A stretch of 64,000 bases of DNA from Bacteroidia bacterium. GTDB taxonomy: Bacteria > Bacteroidota > Bacteroidia > J057. The DNA is taken from NCBI GenBank assembly GCA_033391075.1, contig JAWPMV010000003.1, positions 186,001 through 250,000 on the forward strand, given 5' to 3'. Position 1 is the first letter of the stretch, and the number at the start of each line of letters is the position of its first letter. A program made the position numbers and the translations under genes. Shown here in pieces: positions 59,821 through 64,000 of this stretch. Below the pieces are notes generated by a model, which was not told the DNA's origin, ran no database searches, and saw only the letters and a list, made by a program, of their open reading frames with translations.

Positions 59821-59912
59821 AGTTTTGCGCAGATAATTTATGTGGATTTATGAAGTCATTTGGGATCACTAGCTCGGGTCTATTCAGAAAAATAAGCCAA
59901 GCAATAAGTGTT

Positions 59913-59931
59913 TCGATCATGAAATGATCGA
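59913..59931. terminator. Perfect 8-bp hairpin between convergent genes
   Basis: TCGATCAT and ATGATCGA pair around a GAA loop, between the winged-helix gene and the convergent small membrane gene. There is no T-tract, so termination is not certain. Confidence 0.4.
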
Positions 59932-59980
59932 TTACAGGAATAGCAGTCCCGAAAATCTATGCTAGCAAATACAGACTGAC

Positions 59981-60382
59981 TCAGGCAATCGAAGTAGAGG
60001 GAAGGCTCCCTCTCGAAGCAAGATATCCGGCTCCCAGTATCCCAACTATCAGCGTCAGTTCAGAAAGGAGTTCAAACCATAAGGGATTGGTAAGTGCTCC
60101 TTCCATGAGCAAAGCTGTCGTTTCAAAAATGGTAAAGCCAGCCATGATAATTTGTGGAATCAGCTTTTTCGATTTACTGATTAGAAAGGCAACCCAACCT
60201 CCCAAAGCAGCAGAAGCTAAGGCTCCAATTCCTACTAAGGGAATTTTCCATAAGGGCGTAATCCCAAATTCAACTCTGCCCAGACTGAGGTCTTGTGTAA
60301 GAAGAAGTCCAAGGATCATTACAGCATAGCCAGCAACTACTGCCAATGCGATGAGGGCGATTTTGCGAATTTTTTCATTCAT
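59981..60382 (-). CDS. Small four-helix membrane protein of unknown function
   Basis: 133 residues with four hydrophobic helices (about 7-27, 45-68, 78-95, 102-122). No family is recognised. The spacing and glycine-rich third helix (GIGALASAALGGWVAFLI) resemble generic small inner-membrane proteins of Bacteroidota. It converges with the winged-helix gene and is preceded on the same strand by the DUF4838 gene (126-bp gap). Confidence 0.6.
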   Translation of the reverse strand: MNEKIRKIALIALAVVAGYAVMILGLLLTQDLSLGRVEFGITPLWKIPLVGIGALASAALGGWVAFLISKSKKLIPQIIMAGFTIFETTALLMEGALTNPLWFELLSELTLIVGILGAGYLASRGSLPSTSIA

Positions 60383-60508
60383 CTTAATGCGAGTAATAGG
60401 GTGAATATGCTCCTTCTTATTCTATATTATAAGATCCTTTAATCAGCACTTCAACTTATTTAGACCAGTTGATAGAAATTCTAGATGAGTTTTCCTCCAA
60501 ATACATGC

Positions 60509-62695
60509 CTAGCTGACCTCAAATTCATCAATAAATACCCAGGCAGGCAGTCCGGCAGCATTATGCCAATCCGGAGCCACATCCATATTTCGACCGATGA
60601 TTTTGATATAGCGGAATGTTCCGGGCGATACTTGAAGTTCAAAATACTGGATGTCATTGATCTTACTCTCTTTTGTCAGAGGTGCCTGATTATTTACCTT
60701 CCCCAGCAATTCAAAATTCACTCCGTCAAGCGAGCCATAATACAAGACTTCCTCCGGGAAAAAGACGATGTGATTGCTGACTTGTAAAAATGCCGCAGAG
60801 AATCGGCTAAGGCTTTGTGGTGATTCTAAATCTACTATGGCTTCCAGGTCATTCCCCTCAAAACCCAGCCAATTCGCATAAAAATTATTTCCTCCATATG
60901 CGCCATCGGTGAGCGTAAGAGGATTTTCGCCTGCATATTTTTTGGCTTTCGTAAATAGCTTCACCGACTTACCCGAAGCCAGATTGGAGGCCTGAGCTCG
61001 GTCCAGACTTTTTTGGTACATCTCCAGGTATTCAGCTACTGTAAAGCGCATCTCATTCATGGCTGTAATTTCTCCTCTTTCGGTAGTCTCCTTGAAACGA
61101 TTGAGGCGATTTTCCAGGTCAAAAAAAGCATCGACGCCGGCAGCTTTCATGTCTCGCTTTGCATATTCCAAAATAGCATAATCTACACTTAGTCGAGCTT
61201 CCGCGACTCTCTCTGCAAGAGCCGCATTATTTGTCACCGCCTCCCGGGCTTTCTCAAAATAATTATCATACTCTTTTAGCAAATCCAGCTGCAAAAAACT
61301 TTCGAAAGCCTGCGAAGGATCACCATATAAGAAGAGGAAAAAACTACTATCCTTCCCCAGTTCTTCATGCACCCGATCAATATAAGATCGAACAAATGGA
61401 GCTGCTTCTTCATAGTAGCCTTTTAAAAAATCATCCATGATAAGCGATATATCAGCCTCTGGATTCCACAAGAGTTTTGCGGTTACATAGGAGCGGAGTT
61501 CAAACAATTCGCTGGGCTGATTGCTGTGTTGCTCAAAGATCCATTTGGCATTATTATCTGTGAATAATTGAATATTGGGTTGAAGGGTATGAAGGTTGGG
61601 GAAAGGAGCCAGGAAATTGGTGAACTGCGTTGTGTAATCCCATATCCTGATATTATCTGTCAATTTTGCCCAGGCCTGCAGATCCCTCGTAAAATCCTGA
61701 CACTTCTCCCCTATTGCTGCACTCCGATCACATTCAATCGAACATAAAGTTATCAGCACATTCGCGGCGGGTTTTATATGTCTGGGAGCCTTGCGGGTAT
61801 ATTGATAAGCAAGGGTGGAAATACTTTTATCCGGAAACTCATGGGCAATTTTATTAACGAAATAAATCATCGAACCTGCAGGAGAATCTTCTCGCTCATG
61901 AATCGCCTCACAGGATTCACACTGACAGTACTGGGTATTGTCATCCTGGCTCACCGAAATAACATTCGATTCCGGATATGCCTGTAACAAGGCTTCAACA
62001 CTGTCACTTACTATATGAAAAACGGCTTCATTGCTCAGGCAAAGTTGGGTGGTGAGTCGCCTTCCCTTCCTTAGCGCATAATATTCCGGATGTTCCTCAT
62101 AAAATTGCTCAGCCGGAAGAAAGCGGTGAAAGGTATGTACCCTCGCTCTGGGCACATAGCCGGGGAAAGCTTCTGTAGTTACTTTCTGCTTTTCTGCAAA
62201 TCGAGGGTTTTTATAATACAAACGGGAATGAACGGTCCTGACATGAATCGGGGGACTGTAATGATAATGTAGATCCTCCGGAAAAACGAATGAGCTTTGG
62301 CGGGGAATCCTCTCCACCTTCGGACTATAAAATCTAGCCCCCAATTCATTCTCCAAAAAAGTATAGACTGCATCCAATAGCGCTTCCGAACTCCCGGCCT
62401 TTAGGTACAGGTTTCCTCCTTCAACTCCATAAGAAATTCCATGCTCAGGCAGACTTTCATCCTTTCCTAAGAGAATCATGCCCTGAGATCCTTTTTCTCT
62501 GGAAATCGCTATATCACTCCCACTAATCCTATTCAGGTAGTGTTGTAATTCATTTGCAGCCTTTGTCTCGGCGACATGCTCATCCAGAACAATCGTGGTC
62601 AAAGGATGTGAGCCTACATAAAGGCCGGAAAGATGATTACAATTGCTGAAAAGCAGAATCAAGCAGATTAACAGGAAGTGAGTTGGACTTTTCAT
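60509..62695 (-). CDS. DUF4838 lipoprotein, putative carbohydrate-active enzyme
   Basis: The start at 62695 gives a lipoprotein signal (MKSPTHFLLICLILLFSNCNH, Cys19). Residues about 25-140 resemble the N-terminal domain of glucuronidase/hexosaminidase-type glycosidases (TIVLDEHVAETKAANELQHY). Then comes the DUF4838 barrel (about 150-480), with VISVSQDDNTQYCQCESCEA and the repeated Cys-x-Cys-x-x-Cys typical of the family, and LLWNPEADISLIMDDFLKGY near its end. A C-terminal F5/8-type carbohydrate-binding jelly-roll lies at about 575-728. The family is related to GH67/GH20-like enzymes; substrate and activity are not established. It follows the HExxH gene at a gap of 80 bp on the same strand. 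Confidence 0.7.
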   Translation of the reverse strand: MKSPTHFLLICLILLFSNCNHLSGLYVGSHPLTTIVLDEHVAETKAANELQHYLNRISGSDIAISREKGSQGMILLGKDESLPEHGISYGVEGGNLYLKAGSSEALLDAVYTFLENELGARFYSPKVERIPRQSSFVFPEDLHYHYSPPIHVRTVHSRLYYKNPRFAEKQKVTTEAFPGYVPRARVHTFHRFLPAEQFYEEHPEYYALRKGRRLTTQLCLSNEAVFHIVSDSVEALLQAYPESNVISVSQDDNTQYCQCESCEAIHEREDSPAGSMIYFVNKIAHEFPDKSISTLAYQYTRKAPRHIKPAANVLITLCSIECDRSAAIGEKCQDFTRDLQAWAKLTDNIRIWDYTTQFTNFLAPFPNLHTLQPNIQLFTDNNAKWIFEQHSNQPSELFELRSYVTAKLLWNPEADISLIMDDFLKGYYEEAAPFVRSYIDRVHEELGKDSSFFLFLYGDPSQAFESFLQLDLLKEYDNYFEKAREAVTNNAALAERVAEARLSVDYAILEYAKRDMKAAGVDAFFDLENRLNRFKETTERGEITAMNEMRFTVAEYLEMYQKSLDRAQASNLASGKSVKLFTKAKKYAGENPLTLTDGAYGGNNFYANWLGFEGNDLEAIVDLESPQSLSRFSAAFLQVSNHIVFFPEEVLYYGSLDGVNFELLGKVNNQAPLTKESKINDIQYFELQVSPGTFRYIKIIGRNMDVAPDWHNAAGLPAWVFIDEFEVS

Positions 62696-62775
62696 GAGGA
62701 ATCTTTGAGCAGTATGAGACAAAAGGGCTTAGGATTCCAATATAGAAGGAAAATTGAAATACAATGCCTTTTCTC

Positions 62776-63756
62776 CTATCTATCCGGCATAATTCCTTTT
62801 TCGGCCATTTCTGCTGCCTGTCCACTGGGATCCGTGAGCCCATGTCCTCCTTTTCTATAATCTCTATGTCTGCTTTCTCGGTAATGGAGGTATTCATCCC
62901 AGTTATGATAGAGGTAATACAGATGTCCTAATTCATGAGAAAGAATGGAACCGGAGACACCCTTTTTCAGATGAATAGACAAAGCATTCTTTTTCTGGAT
63001 CAGGCCGGGATAACTTTGGACAAAATTAGGGGAAGCAGAAGTAAACAAGCCTTTATAGGTAGCAAATAATGCCATACCTGCTACTGAACGACCTCTTCCT
63101 GAGAAAACCTTGGGATAGGATATAACATAAACGGGCAAGTCAGTGCCATCCAGATTTTGCAGAGAATTCATATAGCAGTAGAGTTCAGGAAGGTGCTCCT
63201 TTTGCTCCCGAATGACACGTTCTGTAGATAAGATCAACTCCAGCTGCTTTTTATACATCTTAAAAGCCCTTCCCAAACTTAAACGCCTCTGAAAAAAGAA
63301 AGTCCAGACCCTCCCTTTGCCTTTTTGGTTTTTGGCCACACTATTCCACCTCTTGAAAAACTCTTTTCTACTGATATCCATGGGGAGATCCAGAGAATCA
63401 CTCAGATGCATAAATCTCTTCAACAAAGATTGGTATTGACTGCTTATTTCCTCTGCCTGATCAAGATTTCCATTGCGGATCAAATTCTCAGCATTCCGTT
63501 TTCGTATCTTTTTTAGAAATCGAAGAGGAGTCTTCGAATCGCTAAAAGGAGTTATTGAGTCATTGAGATATCGGTCAATCAGCTGCATCTCAACCAGACT
63601 ATCATTGTCAACAGGAGGAAGATCTGAGACTTTCTCAAAAAAGAAGGCTCCCAGCTCAACATGTCTGGCTCCTTTTTTATTGGAAAGGTAAATGGAAATA
63701 AACAAGAGTACTACCAGCGTAATAAGCAGGGCAAGGTAAGTGTTACGTTTTTTCAT
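62776..63756 (-). CDS. Membrane-anchored HExxH putative zinc metalloprotease
   Basis: A single N-terminal hydrophobic helix (about residues 8-25, LALLITLVVLLFISIYL) followed by a soluble domain. The zinc motif is His-Glu-Leu-Gly-His in GVSGSILSHELGHLYYLYHN (around residues 272-276). Nearby WDEYLHYRESRHRDY and DPSGQAAEMAEKG may supply further ligands. Its family is not recognised with certainty; it differs from the HExxH protein at 26751-27767. It is the first gene of a run with DUF4838 on the minus strand. Confidence 0.6.
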   Translation of the reverse strand: MKKRNTYLALLITLVVLLFISIYLSNKKGARHVELGAFFFEKVSDLPPVDNDSLVEMQLIDRYLNDSITPFSDSKTPLRFLKKIRKRNAENLIRNGNLDQAEEISSQYQSLLKRFMHLSDSLDLPMDISRKEFFKRWNSVAKNQKGKGRVWTFFFQRRLSLGRAFKMYKKQLELILSTERVIREQKEHLPELYCYMNSLQNLDGTDLPVYVISYPKVFSGRGRSVAGMALFATYKGLFTSASPNFVQSYPGLIQKKNALSIHLKKGVSGSILSHELGHLYYLYHNWDEYLHYRESRHRDYRKGGHGLTDPSGQAAEMAEKGIMPDR

Positions 63757-64000
63757 TTTGGACAGTTTTAAAACATGAAAACTTATTCAGTTCTATGCCT
63801 GTCAATAGAAATGGTGCATACATTAGCATATGATAGCTTGCTTCTGTAGGCTTAAAAAAACGTTAGATTCGAAAAGGATAGAAAAGCGAAGGATAAGTAA
63901 AGATGGTTAGACTTAGCTTTATGCGTCTCTTATATGTAAATATTCTAGAGATTAGACTCTGCACCAAAACTAAATTCAAACATATTCATCTTTATAAAAA
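63757..64000. other. Right edge, no gene recognised
   Basis: AT-rich and without a credible coding frame; it probably contains the promoter of the HExxH gene. I see no hairpin or repeat of note. Confidence 0.5.

Noticed and set aside
1-64000. CRISPR arrays, tRNA, rRNA, toxin-antitoxin, phage-defence or retron-like modules
   Set aside because: I looked on both strands and saw no regular spaced repeats, cloverleaf-like sequences or recognisable proteins of these systems.

Overview
The window reads as a chromosomal segment of a member of the phylum Bacteroidota, possibly a marine or freshwater relative of the Saprospiria/Cytophagia; the lower rank is inference. The evidence is SusC/SusD pairs, several carboxypeptidase-regulatory-domain TonB receptors, type IX secretion sorting domains of both types (C-terminal type A at 10213-12939 and 45436-46581, gliding-type B at 4190-5566), LytTR two-component genes, AraC regulators with membrane N-termini, ASPIC/UnbV proteins, and start sites that mostly lack Shine-Dalgarno sequences. 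I found no rRNA, tRNA, CRISPR array or prophage.

Layout. 0.1-4.1 kb: an alpha/beta hydrolase fused to a DUF2141 domain, a membrane LytTR regulator and a Tat-exported helical-barrel protein. 4.2-19.5 kb: a glycan-use neighbourhood with a T9SS type B protein and a GH20 hexosaminidase on the plus strand, then on the minus strand an amidohydrolase, a divergent Nramp-fold transporter, a NagB-like deaminase, a TonB receptor of the Caulobacter/Xanthomonas type, an internally duplicated beta-helix protein and a second beta-helix protein. There is no SusD here. 19.7-24.7 kb: a CPBP protease, then a TonB receptor / LytS-type kinase / LytTR regulator operon whose upstream region carries two 9-bp direct repeats spaced as LytTR sites are. 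24.8-34 kb: serine hydrolase, a HExxH protein, an SDR/QueA-like pair, a GAF-LuxR regulator with a near-perfect lux-box-like palindrome beside it, CPBP, AraC and an esterase.

34.2-35.8 kb holds a complete IS3-family element with a well-phased -1 frameshift signal. Beyond it, 35.9-46.6 kb is a SusC/SusD/ASPIC block plus a T9SS-sorted leucine-rich protein. This block is bracketed by two decayed scraps of the same kind of IS (an orfA scrap at 35.85 kb and an orfB tail at 46.73-46.88 kb). 46.9-64 kb: an epimerase-like protein, CPBP protease, YceI-TPR protein, AraC regulator, AsmA-like protein, an AraC / two small membrane proteins / outer-membrane-protein group, an S41 protease, a membrane-anchored winged-helix regulator, a DUF4838 protein and a HExxH protein.

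Most worth following: (1) the 20-bp palindrome at 29727-29746, which matches the classical lux box at all 15 non-central positions and sits between a GAF-LuxR regulator with a Cys/His cluster and an SDR/QueA-paralogue operon; (2) the Nramp-fold transporter that has lost the metal-binding DPGN and MPHN motifs and is paired with a NagB-like enzyme; (3) the IS3 scraps bracketing the SusC/D island; (4) the duplicated beta-helix protein with a highly conserved 300-bp block. All functions are read from sequence by eye; no database search was run.
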